From positions 10,200,097-10,264,096 of the forward strand of contig AP025053.1 of NCBI GenBank assembly GCA_036186865.1: a stretch of 64,000 bases of DNA, in the 5' to 3' direction. The notes beneath the pieces were generated by a model. The model was given only the letters and a program-made list of their open reading frames with translations, was not told where the DNA came from and did not search any database. The position numbers and the translations under genes are program-made. Of this stretch, positions 11,507-20,480 are shown piece by piece (the first letter of the stretch is position 1; each line of letters begins with the position of its first letter). This stretch comes from Eustoma russellianum. Lineage: Eukaryota > Streptophyta > Magnoliopsida > Gentianales > Gentianaceae.

Positions 11507-12091
11507 ATGAAGGGTCATAAGTTCTCACAGCCTATCAAACAATTGATTTTACTCTCTTTTTCTCCACCTTTACGGGTTCGTCGTCCCAGGGTAGTGCGCT
11601 GGGAATTGCCACCCTCGGGTAAGTTGAAATTAAATGTTGATGCAGCGATAGGGCGTAGTACAGCTGCAGCAGGCGCAGTACTACGTAACGATCGTGGAGA
11701 TTTTGTCAGCGCTACTTGTTTTGCTCTTCCATCTACTTCTCCATTGCATGCGGAATTGATGGCAATACTATTCTCGTTAATTCTTTATGCGCCAGCCTAT
11801 GATAGTCTTATCATTGAAACTGAATGTCGGCAGCTCCTTCGCTTTCTTTCTTCTCTGGCGCACTATACAGGTTCATTATTAGCGGACTTGCATCGGGCGA
11901 TGGATTTCTTATGCCTCAATGCTTCCACATTATGCTATTGTCCTAGGGAGGCTAATACAGCGGCCCATACATTATCCAGACATGGTCTACATGCGAATGG
12001 GGTCACTATGTACTCCACTTTTCCTAGCCTGCCATGTGAGGTCCAGGGTTCAATTGCATTAGATCGCACGCTTCCCAATCTGAGGATATAA
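11507..12091 (+). CDS. LINE-encoded RNase H domain (open, 194 codons)
   Basis: An uninterrupted frame covers a full plant L1-type RNase H (RVT_3 family), which degrades the RNA strand of RNA-DNA hybrids. KLNVDAAIGRS near residue 37 gives the first Asp. GAVLRNDRGDF follows, then PLHAELMAI near 81 with the Glu, ETECRQLLRF near 104 where an Asp is usual (IETD), and CPREANTAAHTLSRHG near 146. The Asp-to-Glu change at the third acidic position may weaken catalysis. The ATG shown is simply the first in the open frame; this is really the 3' end of ORF2, cut off upstream by frameshifts, so independent translation is unlikely. Confidence 0.75.
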   Translation: MKGHKFSQPIKQLILLSFSPPLRVRRPRVVRWELPPSGKLKLNVDAAIGRSTAAAGAVLRNDRGDFVSATCFALPSTSPLHAELMAILFSLILYAPAYDSLIIETECRQLLRFLSSLAHYTGSLLADLHRAMDFLCLNASTLCYCPREANTAAHTLSRHGLHANGVTMYSTFPSLPCEVQGSIALDRTLPNLRI

Positions 12092-12914
12092 GTCTCCCAA
12101 TGGGTTGGCGCAATGACATCCGTGTTGCCTATGCCTTGCAATGGCATAGGCAACGTTGGTATGTTTTTATTTTCAGTCTACTGTCTGCTTTCATCTTCTT
12201 AAATTTATACACGTTTAGTCTGGGTAACGTGTTTTCTTTGTCTGACTATTCTGGAATACCTTGGCAACTCCAACTGGATGTTTTGGCTCACACGTTACAT
12301 ACCTCTTGTTGGGTTGGCGATCTCTTTTGGTTGTTGTCCGCTGCCGTTGGGCTTCGGACAACTTGGGTATGCAATCGTTTCGTAATTTAACATGTTCATT
12401 TTTTACACTTAAACTATTGCTACATTAACCTACCGTTTATGTATGCTTTCCGAGGGCTACTTCGACTGGTTCCAATATGGCATGAGGCCTCCCACAGGGA
12501 TTGGCGAGTTCAACACCATGGTTACCTTGATCAATTATCGGCCAAGATAACGGCGGTATGTTATCTAATTTCGTCTCTTATTTGTCCGCTTCTCATACTT
12601 ATCGATACTTATAGTTTGGGCTTTCATGTTGATTTCTACGATGAGGACATCTGGCTGCTGCACGGAGAAGTTTCTGCTGATAACACGGATTGGCCTCCTC
12701 TTCCACACATGGCCTGTATTAATGGTTTTATAGGGTTATATTCGTTGTTTAATTCATGTGCTATTGGAACATTTGTGAGCGTTTATTTTTGCATACATTT
12801 ATTCATTCCACTTTATTTCGGGAGAATCTCCCCTTTGCATAGGCAGTTCAATATAACCACGGTATTTTTCCGTCGCAAGTGAGCGTTTGAATCAATAAAA
12901 TGCTGGACGGTACC

Positions 12915-12916
<2 letters not shown>
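12092..12916 (+). other. LINE 3' untranslated region
   Basis: Non-coding tail between the RNase H stop and the ATAAAATGC...GGTACCG end signal. Open frames here are hydrophobic and low-complexity and are not supported as genes. Confidence 0.6.
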
Positions 12917-12952
<36 letters not shown>

Positions 12953-13060
12953 CTATGTATGTGTATGCATATGTCTAATGCATACACGCAAATTATATAT
13001 TTATGTATGTATGTATGTATATGTGTGTGTATGTGTACGTCTTTATGCATATATGTTCTG
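12917..13060. repeat. (TA)n and (ATGT)n microsatellite
   Basis: Immediately follows the LINE 3' end; probably the LINE tail expanded, plus TGTA/ATGT repeats. Confidence 0.9.
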
Positions 13061-13440
13061 TTGTACTTATTTTCAACGGCGACGCTGTTGAAAAATCTTA
13101 ACAGATCTGGTCAGATCTAAATGCATCGGCGATTGGAGTATTCTGCTCCGGTGCACCTCCAATTTGTTCTGTTGTAATTATTTTTAGATTCACAGGGTCT
13201 TTGCACTTGGACGGAGTCTTTGATACCAACGGCGACGCCACTATCACGACTCTCAGCCGCCATATCCTATCAGATTTCTTCAGTTGAGAGGGTAAGATTC
13301 TAGACTTAGATTTTTTCTCTGCCGTTCCTTAACTCTTGAGCTTGTAGTGCACAGAAGAAAATATAGATCCAGATTTGTTGCTTTATTGGATCTTGGTGTG
13401 CCACAACCCAACCAGGTGATATAATTTTATTTTTGTCTTA
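13061..13440. other. Unassigned spacer before the RTE LINE
   Basis: Contains two near-identical words about 112 bp apart (TTCTGTTGTAMTTATTTT near 13052 and 13165) and the 10-mer CAACGGCGAC twice. It may be the 5' leader of the RTE element or host flank; I can support no gene. Confidence 0.3.
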
Positions 13441-13462
13441 TTATCATTAAAGCAATTTTTGA

Positions 13463-14200
13463 TTGTTTACATTTAGTTTCAAACTTTTGGCATCAGTAGC
13501 ATACCTTGGATTTTTAGTTTTAGTTGGAAAAATTGATAGAAGACGTCATGATTTTTACGTGAGACTATGTCTAAGGAAGAGGGGTATAGGTAAGGGGAAG
13601 GAAAAGGAAGATAGTCTAAGGGTAGCCTCTTGGAATGTCGTAACCTTAAGTGGTAAACTGTTGGAGGTTGTAGATACACTTAAGAGACGTAAGATAGATG
13701 TAGCATGCCTCCAAGAGACTAGGTGGAAAGGGAATAAAGGTAAAGAGTGTAATGAGTATAAGTTGTTGTATTCGGGGTCATATGGGACCAAGAATGGGGT
13801 ATGATTTCTAGTAAAGTTAGAATTACACACGAACGTGATTGATGTGATTAGATATAATGATAGAATTATGGTGTTGAAGTTAGTACTAAATAAGGAGGTA
13901 GTGACAGTGATTTGCGCCTACGCTCCCCAAGTGGGACTAGGAGAACAGGAGAAGAAAGGGTTTTAGGATTGCATAGATGTAGTGTTAAAGTCAATATCCA
14001 GGGACAACGAATTTGTATTGGAGGTGATTTTAATGGGCACATTGGAAAGGACAGCGATGGTTTTCAGTCGGCACATGGCGGATTTGGTTATGGAGATAGA
14101 AACGAACAAGGTAGAGATCTGCTAGACCTAACAGTGGCCCATGACCTCGTCATTATAAACTCGTTTTTTAAAAAAAAGAATCGCATTTGATCACTTTTAA
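13463..14200 (+). pseudogene. RTE LINE endonuclease domain
   Basis: LRVASWNVVTLSGKLLEVVD, then KIDVACLQETRWKG, give the Asn and Glu of the EEP endonuclease. GGDFNGHIG near 14035 gives the Asp-Asn pair, followed by GYGDRNEQGRDLLDL and HDLVIINSFF. Two or more frame breaks occur (stop at 13802, stop at about 13965, and after FFKKKNRI at 14188, where an A run suggests slippage). It would nick target DNA for priming but is broken here. Confidence 0.8.
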
Positions 14201-14809
14201 CAGCGGAGGACGTAAGATGCAGATCGACTATTTTCTGATGAGGCGTGAAGACCGACGGTTGTGGAGGGACTGCAAGGTTATGCCAGAGGAGACAACGGTG
14301 ACGCAACACCATTTATTAGTGGTAGTTATAGCATTGAGCCCAAAGCTGAGTAAGGGAGTTAGAAAATTCCCACCCAGGATTCAATGGGAAAGTTTGAAAG
14401 ACGAAAAATTAATATATTCAGAGACAAAGTCATCTCCACGAAACTAGAATGTCTGGGTGATGACACAAATCAGATGTGGGAGACTATATCGACTACTATT
14501 ACTCACGCAGCGAGAGAAACGCTTAGGGTAACAATAGGAAAGACGTCCGTACATAAAGAGATGTGGTGGTGGAACGAGGATGTGCAACAAAAAATAAAAG
14601 ACAAACAAAAGATTTTTAGGGAGCTGTTAAGCTGCACAAATAACCAACAACGACAACATAATAACTCCGACTGTCAGAGCATCACACAAGTAGAGGTGAT
14701 GAAAGCACTGAAAAAGATGGGAAGAGCTAAAGCGGTTGGCCTAGATAACATACCCATTGAGGCGTGGAAGTATTTGGGAGAGGAAGGGGTTCAATGGCTA
14801 ACTACTCTG

Positions 14810-14968
14810 TGTTAGGTGCAGCAATTGTCCCGTGGCGTAGGCCATGTGGGCCAAGTCACAGTCAAATGCCGTAGGCGCTTGTGTGCTGAATGCACTATAA
14901 GGCTAGGGTATGCGCATCTCCTGTCACCAATTGGTTTTGGGAGAGATGGTAGCGCCTGAGGTCCTACA
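14810..14968 (+). repeat. TRIM 5' LTR
   Basis: 159 bp, TG...CA; includes a TATA-like CACTATAAGGC near the middle, plausible for transcription start. Confidence 0.9.
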
Positions 14969-15030
14969 AGTGGTATCAGAGCGAGGTCACGGGTTCGATT
15001 CCCAGCAGGAACAATTGCTGAGGGGGAGAT

Positions 15031-15189
15031 TGTTAGGTGCAGCAATTGTCCCGCGGCGTAGGCCGTGTGGGCCAAGTCACAGTCGAATGCCGTGGACGCT
15101 TGTGTGCTGAATGCACTATAAGGCTAGGGTATGCGCATCTCCTGTCACCAATTGGTTTTGGGAGAGATGGTAGCGCCTGAGGTCCTACA
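15031..15189 (+). repeat. TRIM 3' LTR
   Basis: 159 bp, same length as the 5' LTR with about 3% difference; preceded directly by the polypurine tract. Confidence 0.9.
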
Positions 15190-16515
15190 CTCTGTTTAAT
15201 CGTATGTACAAAACAGGAAAGATGCCAGATGAGTGGAGAAAGAGTTTCGTGGCCCCCCTATATAAGAACAAAGGAGACGCATAATATTGTGGGAACTATA
15301 GAGGGATTAAATTGTTAAGCCATACCATGAAGTTATGAGAGAGAGTAATCGACACTAGAATTAGGCGAGAAACTCAGGTTACGGTGAACCAGTTTGGTTT
15401 TATGCCAGGAAGGTCAACTACGGAAGCTATACACATTCGCAGGAGATTAATGGAGAAGCATAGGGAGAAGAAGCGTGATTTACATATGGTTTTCATCAAT
15501 CTTAAAAAAGCGTATGATAGTGTGCCACATAGCTGATCTGGGATAGCCTGGATGCAAGAGGGATCCATGTGAAGTATATAGACATAATTAGAGATATGTA
15601 TGCTAGGACAAAAACAACCGTTCGTACGCCTGTGGGGAATACGGACTTCTTTTCGGTGGAGGTAGGCCTCCATTAAGGGTCTGCGTTGAGCCCATTTCTT
15701 TTTGCAGTTGTCCTTGATGATTTGTCAAAGCCGATACAGGAGGCAGCTCCATGGTGTATGCTTTTTGCTGACGATATTATATTACTCACAGAGAGTAGAC
15801 ATACCCTGAGTATGAGACTAGAGCAGTGGAGAAGTGTTTTAGAGAGAAAAGGCTTAAGGATTAGCCGTTCTAAGACCGAGTATCTACACTGCGACTTCAG
15901 CGGCGTAGCCGACAGAGACAATAGCCAGCTCACCATCGATGGTCAAGTAGTACCACAGGTAAGTAAGTTCAAGTACCTAGGATCATTTGTGCAGCAGAAT
16001 GGAGACATAGATAGTGATGTAGCACGTCGAGTTCAAACAGGCTGGTGTAGATGGAGGGCGGCCTCAGGGGTGCTGTGTGACAAGAATTTCTCAAATAAAT
16101 TACAGGGAAAATTTTATAGGGTGACAGTGCGACCGACAATGCTATATGGGACCGACTGCTGGGCCATCAAGAAGTCACAATTGTAGAAGATGATGTTAAG
16201 GTGGATGTGTGGGCATACAAGGCTAGACCGGATCAGAAATGAGGTGTTTCGAGAAAGGTAGGCGTGGTTAGTATAGCATATAAGATAAGGGAGGGAAGAA
16301 TGAGATAGTTTGGGCATATCAAGCAGAGACAGTCAACGGCGTCGGTCAGAGCAATTGAAAGCCTCATTGTATAGGGGAACAGAAGTAAAGACAGGCCCAA
16401 AATGACTTGGGATGAGCAGATTAGGCACGACCTACTAGATTTGCACCTCTCTGAGGACATGGTCAATGATAGGAGTTCATGGAGACATAAGATTAAGGTT
16501 AACGAGGTATAGGTC

Positions 16516-16905
16516 GTATATAGGGACACCTTAGAGTGTATTTAGGACCATAGATAGACATAGACACTACCTACGCTCTAGGTTGACTTTGCACTTGTTT
16601 GTTTATGTTTTATCGTTGTTTTGCATTACGTGTACATATACACGTTATGTTTATTTTAATATCAAAAGTCTATTCTTTGTATTTCCGGAATTCCCTCACT
16701 AACACACTAGCACATCATATCTCTATTATTATGTCATTTATGCAGGTACATATAGAGCCGGGGGTCTCACTAGAAGCAGACTCTCTATCCCTTGGGACAG
16801 AGGTATTGTCTGCCTACCAATTACCCTCCCCAAGCCTTAGCGATAGCGTTTACTGTCGTTGGGATATATTGGATACGGATGATGATGATGATGATGATGA
16901 TGGTG
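16516..16905 (+). other. RTE 3' untranslated region and (GAT)n tail
   Basis: Contains the conserved plant RTE block around 16755-16845 and ends in seven GAT-type units. Target-primed reverse transcription of RTE elements typically ends in such a short tandem repeat. Confidence 0.8.
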
Positions 16906-16931
16906 TGTATATATGTATGCATATGTGTATG

Positions 16932-17026
16932 TTTTTTTTTAAAAAAAAGATTTACGAAAGGAATCGAGCTCTAGACCCGGGAATGGGATAAATGCTACTC
17001 AACCGCTAGACCTAAAGATTTTTTAC
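16932..17026 (-). mobile_element. 95-bp tRNA-like SINE with A-tail
   Basis: An exact 17-bp duplication (GTATGCATATGTGTATG) lies at 16915-16931 and 17027-17043. Between them the minus strand reads a box A-like TCTAGCGGTTGAG, then a box B-like GAGCTCGATTCC, ending in TTTAAAAAAAA. That structure (pol III boxes, poly(A), long target duplication) is that of a LINE-mobilised tRNA-derived SINE or tRNA retropseudogene. It is shorter than most plant SINEs. Confidence 0.7.
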
Positions 17027-17043
17027 GTATGCATATGTGTATG

Positions 17044-17351
17044 GATACATATATGTATATGTACATATGCATATATTTGTATATATGTATATATATATAT
17101 ATATATCTATATGTATACGTATCTATGTATTATGTATGTCTGCGTGTGTATGTATGCACATAAGTCTATATGCATGTACGTACATATGTGTGTGTGTATA
17201 TGTTTTCTTCTATACATGTATGTATGTCTATATGTACATAGTAGATAACATATATATACACATATACATATACATATATATATATATATATGCATACATT
17301 TATATATACACACACACATATGCATACATATACATATACATATATATATAC

Positions 17352-17385
<34 letters not shown>
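17044..17385. repeat. TA/CATA/TGTA microsatellite block
   Basis: About 340 bp of interleaved (TA)n, (CATA)n, (TGTA)n and (CA)n. Open frames here are translation of simple repeats. Confidence 0.95.
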
Positions 17386-17390
<5 letters not shown>

Positions 17391-17543
17391 CATAAATATA
17401 TAGGCATGTATATCTATATTTGCATTACACATATGTCAATTGACAGGTTTCATTTCCAATGAAGATAGGCATAAATATATAGGCATGTATATCTATATTT
17501 GCATTACACATATGTCAATTGACAGGTTTCATTTCCAATGAAG
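17386..17543 (+). repeat. Perfect 79-bp tandem duplication
   Basis: 17386-17464 is repeated exactly as 17465-17543 (ATAGGCATAAATATATAGGC ... CCAATGAAG). Identity suggests a recent slippage or unequal exchange event. The second copy contains the end of the exon-like frame described next. Confidence 0.95.
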
Positions 17544-17750
17544 TCAAGGACACACTCTTCATTGATTTTGGAATACGATGGAATAAAGCAAAATGACTCA
17601 CTAAATTTTCTGCGCTTCTTATATTGTGATGTAGCAGTTGATCGACACAGGTTGACGCAATTTTCATTATGGGTCATCGAAAAACAACCTCTGTGTGTTT
17701 CTAACGCATGAATATAGTTGCATAAATCTGATCTCTTCATACCCTGCTAC
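17504..17750 (-). CDS. Exon-like open frame of unknown function
   Basis: On the minus strand, a splice acceptor-like CTCTCACCTGTAG precedes an open frame of about 80 codons (MKRSDLCNYIHALETHRG ... ETCQLTYV-stop). It contains CFSMTHNENCVNLCR and YKKRRKFSESFCFIP. Codon content is not simple repeat and GC is higher than its flanks. It could be the last exon of a decayed host gene or of a transposon gene; I do not recognise the family. The stop lies inside the 79-bp duplication. Confidence 0.3.
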
Positions 17751-17824
17751 AGGTGAGAGTCTTGAAAGCAATTAGGTAATGTTATTGTTGTTGTTGATAT
17801 GTTAGAGAATTTTAGTACACAAAA

Positions 17825-18000
17825 TGTTGGTTACTTTTAGACTGCAAACCAGCAATATATAATGATTCAGATACTTTATTTTGATTTGACGGTTCACATG
17901 AATTTTTGTTCATTTCTTATTAAGCTAAGCTTGAGTTTGCCCAATATTAAACCGTGAGATCCAATCAACTATGCCCAATGGACTTGATGCATTACGTTTG
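17825..18000 (+). repeat. Dispersed repeat, copy 1 (paired with 62890-63055)
   Basis: GGTTACTTTTAGACTGCAAA and about 170 bp downstream recur, diverged, near 62890 in the same orientation. Both copies follow microsatellites containing TATCTAYATWTGCATYACAC. Function unknown. Confidence 0.65.
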
Positions 18001-18173
18001 TTCACTTCAATGACGTAGTAAACTATCCGAGTCGATTTAAGTACTAGGTTTAAAATAAAGTAATTTTAAAGTCATAAATTTTAAAATGCTTCATAAATTA
18101 CTAAATATTAGGAGATAGACATAGACATATAGGGCATGGATTACTTTTTGTATAATTACTTAAATAACATTGC

Positions 18174-18423
18174 TGTTATAAACTCAAGCAAGTATAGTAA
18201 AGAGAAAAGAGAAACACGAGAACTTTGTATCTCAAGTTATGTCTTTCATATATGATATGTGGTCCTATTTATAGGACTCAACAGAGTGAAGATAAACCTG
18301 GACAAACCATTTGGATAATACAAAAGATATAATACTTTGGATATCCACATCTAATATAATGTATATCTCTACAATGTATATCAACAACATGTTTATCCTT
18401 GAAATTCCAATATATCCATAACA
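18174..18423 (-). repeat. Copia A 3' LTR
   Basis: 250 bp, TGTTATAAAC ... CCATAACA on the plus strand. Very similar to 36287-36536, with a handful of substitutions. Confidence 0.93.
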
Positions 18424-18437
18424 CTCCCCCTTGGATA
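18424..18437 (-). other. Copia A polypurine tract
   Basis: Minus strand reads TCCAAGGGGGAG directly before the 3' LTR. Confidence 0.75.
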
Positions 18438-18454
18438 TCCAAACTTTATAGAAT

Positions 18455-18655
18455 ATGACTCATTAAAACCTTGTCAAGAAAAACCCAGTGGGATAAAAAC
18501 TTGGTCGAAGGAAAAAAGAGTACATATTCATAATAATCAGTAAATGTGATACACTGCCTCGTTAAAACCTTGCCAAGAAAAACTCTGTGGGATAAAAAAC
18601 TTGGACGAAGGAAAAAGAGTACAGTGTGCATGTAGTAATCACACTCCCCCTGATG
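18455..18655 (-). repeat. Two tandem copies of a ~95-bp unit near the copia A 3' end
   Basis: TTAAAACCTTGYCAAGAAAA ... GGATAAAAA ... CGAAGGAAAAA occurs twice; the second copy is followed by another ACTCCCCCTG, a duplicate of the PPT complement. This motif is frequent at the 3' end of copia-type elements. Confidence 0.7.
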
Positions 18656-18659
18656 CTGG

Positions 18660-20480
18660 TAAGAGATCTTTGAGTCAGCGCAGTCCAATGTTGTAGACCA
18701 TCTCTTTAAATATAGTTGTCAGTAGTGCTTTCGTGAACAAGTCGGCAGAATTATGGCTTGATTGTATCTGCTGGATATTGATATCACCATTCTTTTCGAG
18801 TTCATAAATGTAGAAGAACTTTTGTGATGTATGCTTCATTCTCCTTAGATGTAGCCATTTTCCACTTGAACAATACTTCTTCCATTATCCTCAAACATTG
18901 TTTTCGGCGTCTTCAATATACTGAATCATCGACCTCAACCAAATATATTCATAACATGCTTCATGAAACGCCAAAAACTTATGATGCTGAAGAGATGGTT
19001 GTTACTGTCTGTTTCACTCATCTCCATAATATGACCGCACCAAGACATATCCATTTTATGGTCTTTTCTTATGCGAGCCAGATAGATAGCCAACATCAGC
19101 ATAACCCACTAATTGTGGAGCTACCTTCCTTGAGTAGTATAAACACCCCTATGGTGTTTCAAGAAGATAAAAATGTGTTTGACATCATTTCAATGTCTTC
19201 GTGTTGGTATTGAACTATGCTTTCTCAATAAATTCACTGAAAATGCTATATATGGTATCGAAATTTGCAAGATACTATAAAACACCAACAACACTAAGAT
19301 ATGGTACTTCAGGACCTAATAATTCTTCGTTATCTTCTTGTGGTCGAATTGAATCTTTCTTTATATATAACGATCGTACCACGCTATGACTACTCAAGGC
19401 TCGATCTGCAAGCCGAAGGAACATTTGATCTTCTCAAAGTTTTTCATCTCAAACTCTTTCATGATACAACTAGAGGTTTTAGTAAGCTCTTCTGGAGTTC
19501 CAACAAGATTTAGATTATCAACATATATAAGGCGGTTATACCACATTCTGCCAGATTGTTTCAATCCATACAAGGACCTTTGTAATTTGATTGAGTATAA
19601 CTCATGCGTCATTTGATTATATGCTTCGGGCAATTTAAATCCTTCTGGGATTTTCATATAAATATCATTATCTAATGATCCATATAAGTATGCAGTAACC
19701 ACGTCCATTAACCGCATATCAAGGTTTTTAGTTACTTACTGGTAGGCTGAGCAGACATCGTAATGTTATGGCATCAATAACCAGGGAATATGTTTTACCA
19801 TAATCAAGCCTAGGTATTTGGGAAAAACCTTGCGCAACAAGACGTGCTTTGTATCATACAACCTCATTTTTCTCATTGCGTTTTCGTACAAAAACTCATT
19901 TGTATCCAATATGTTTGATCCCTTCAGGGGTTTGAACTGCAGGTCAAAATAATTTATGAATGCGACTTTTCCTTCAAGGGTTTGGACTACGGGTCCAAAT
20001 GTTTTGCGACTTTTCCTTCAGGGGTCTGGATTGCATCTTTCTATTTTGGCCAATGATTTCTGTGTCGACATTTTTCAGTTAACATTGGTTCAGGATCCTG
20101 ATTCATAGCTTCTCATGCAATCCCTCAATCAATACATGATCAATAATGATCATTTGTCAATCCCAATTTTCTCTTATGATTCACGGACATCTTTTCAAAT
20201 TGTGTTCGCTTGCTTCTTCAGGGAGCAACTTGTTTAGCAATTTTAGACTGATCGGTTCTTATTTCTATAGCGCTTTCAAGTTGTGAACATCTAATCTCTT
20301 GTTAAGTATTCTCTTCTGGAGTATTATTTGTACCATTCTCTTTCAAGGGCTTTTATTTTTTCACCAACTGGGCGTCCACGTTTTAGACTTGTTTTTGGTA
20401 TACCATTATCATGTCCTTCAGGGACATCAAGTCGAATCGGCGTATTCAACGCCAAAACGTGGGATTTTGTTATCATTTCA
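18660..20480 (-). pseudogene. Copia A pol remnants: linker, RT, RNase H
   Basis: In minus-strand order, near 20440-20370 reads LDVPEGHDNGIPKTSLKRGR with PVGEKIK, the linker between integrase and RT. At 19717-19394 the RT block MDVVTAYLYGSLDNDIYMKI and LYGLKQSGRMWYNRL is fused by an internal deletion to YVDNLNLVGTPEEL, where the active-site YVDD has become YVDN. At 18780-18665 IQSSHNSADLFTKALLTTIF is the end of RNase H. Stops and deletions separate the pieces. Between RT and linker two GGGTTTGAACT-like stretches repeat. Confidence 0.82.

Larger units (their letters stand above)
10644..12916 (+). mobile_element. 5'-truncated L1-type LINE with RNase H, plus strand
   Basis: Starts inside the C-terminal part of ORF2 and runs through the zinc-finger (zf-RVT) and RNase H domains to a 3' untranslated region. 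It ends AATCAATAAAATGCTGGACGG with TACCGTG, a canonical plant L1 3' end, followed by a (TA)n tail. Frameshifts break the RT and zinc-finger part, but the RNase H frame is open. No flanking duplication could be defined because both ends sit in TA repeats. Confidence 0.8.
14810..15189 (+). mobile_element. TRIM: miniature LTR retrotransposon, 380 bp
   Basis: Two 159-bp LTRs (14810-14968 and 15031-15189; TGTTAGG...TCCTACA; about five mismatches) flank an internal part of only 62 bp. That part holds a PBS TGGTATCAGAGC at 14971-14982 and a polypurine tract GAGGGGGAGAT ending at 15030. The 5-bp target duplication CTCTG is intact at 14805-14809 and 15190-15194, inside the RTE reverse transcriptase. 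It has no coding capacity and must have moved with proteins from another element. It lacks the 5S rRNA-like LTR sequence of Cassandra. Confidence 0.93.
14201..16515 (+). pseudogene. RTE LINE reverse transcriptase and C-terminal domain (interrupted)
   Basis: Starts with QIDYFLMRRED, the end of the endonuclease, and a linker with WWWNEDVQQKIKDK. RT begins KALKKMGRAKAVGLDNIPIE and is cut after TTLC by the TRIM. After it, NRMYKTGKMPDEWRKSFVAP resumes at about 15197, then the DLHMVFINLKKAYDSVPH block near 15478, where the usual IDLEKAYD Asp is changed. The active-site FADDIILL follows near 15767. The tail LRWMCGHTRLDRIRNEVF matches plant RTE C-termini. Several stops disable it. Confidence 0.8.
13441..16905 (+). 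mobile_element. RTE-clade LINE (decayed), carrying a TRIM insertion
   Basis: Endonuclease, reverse transcriptase and a C-terminal domain follow in order on the plus strand. The 3' untranslated region includes GAGCCGGGGGTCTCACTAGA and the stretch TCTGCCTACCAATTACCCTC with CCCCAAGCC. That is the well-known conserved 3' end of plant RTE elements, and it finishes in a (GAT)n tract at about 16877-16901. The TRIM at 14810-15189 interrupts RT. The 5' boundary is approximate. Confidence 0.85.

Noticed and set aside
12439..12882. 147-codon hydrophobic frame with apparent membrane segments
   Set aside because: Lies wholly in the 3' untranslated region of an L1 LINE, with no homologous domain.
14969..15030. 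tRNA gene (box B-like GGTTCGATTCC)
   Set aside because: No acceptor stem, D-arm or anticodon arm around it; it is part of the TRIM interior.
14810..15189. Cassandra-type TRIM with 5S rRNA promoter
   Set aside because: The LTRs lack recognisable 5S rRNA A/C-box sequence; kept as a generic TRIM.
17037..17462. Long open frames of Tyr/Ile/His repeats on both strands
   Set aside because: Translation of (TA)n and (CATA)n microsatellites; no coding evidence. The same holds for similar frames near 4239, 6647, 10535, 12900 and 54481.
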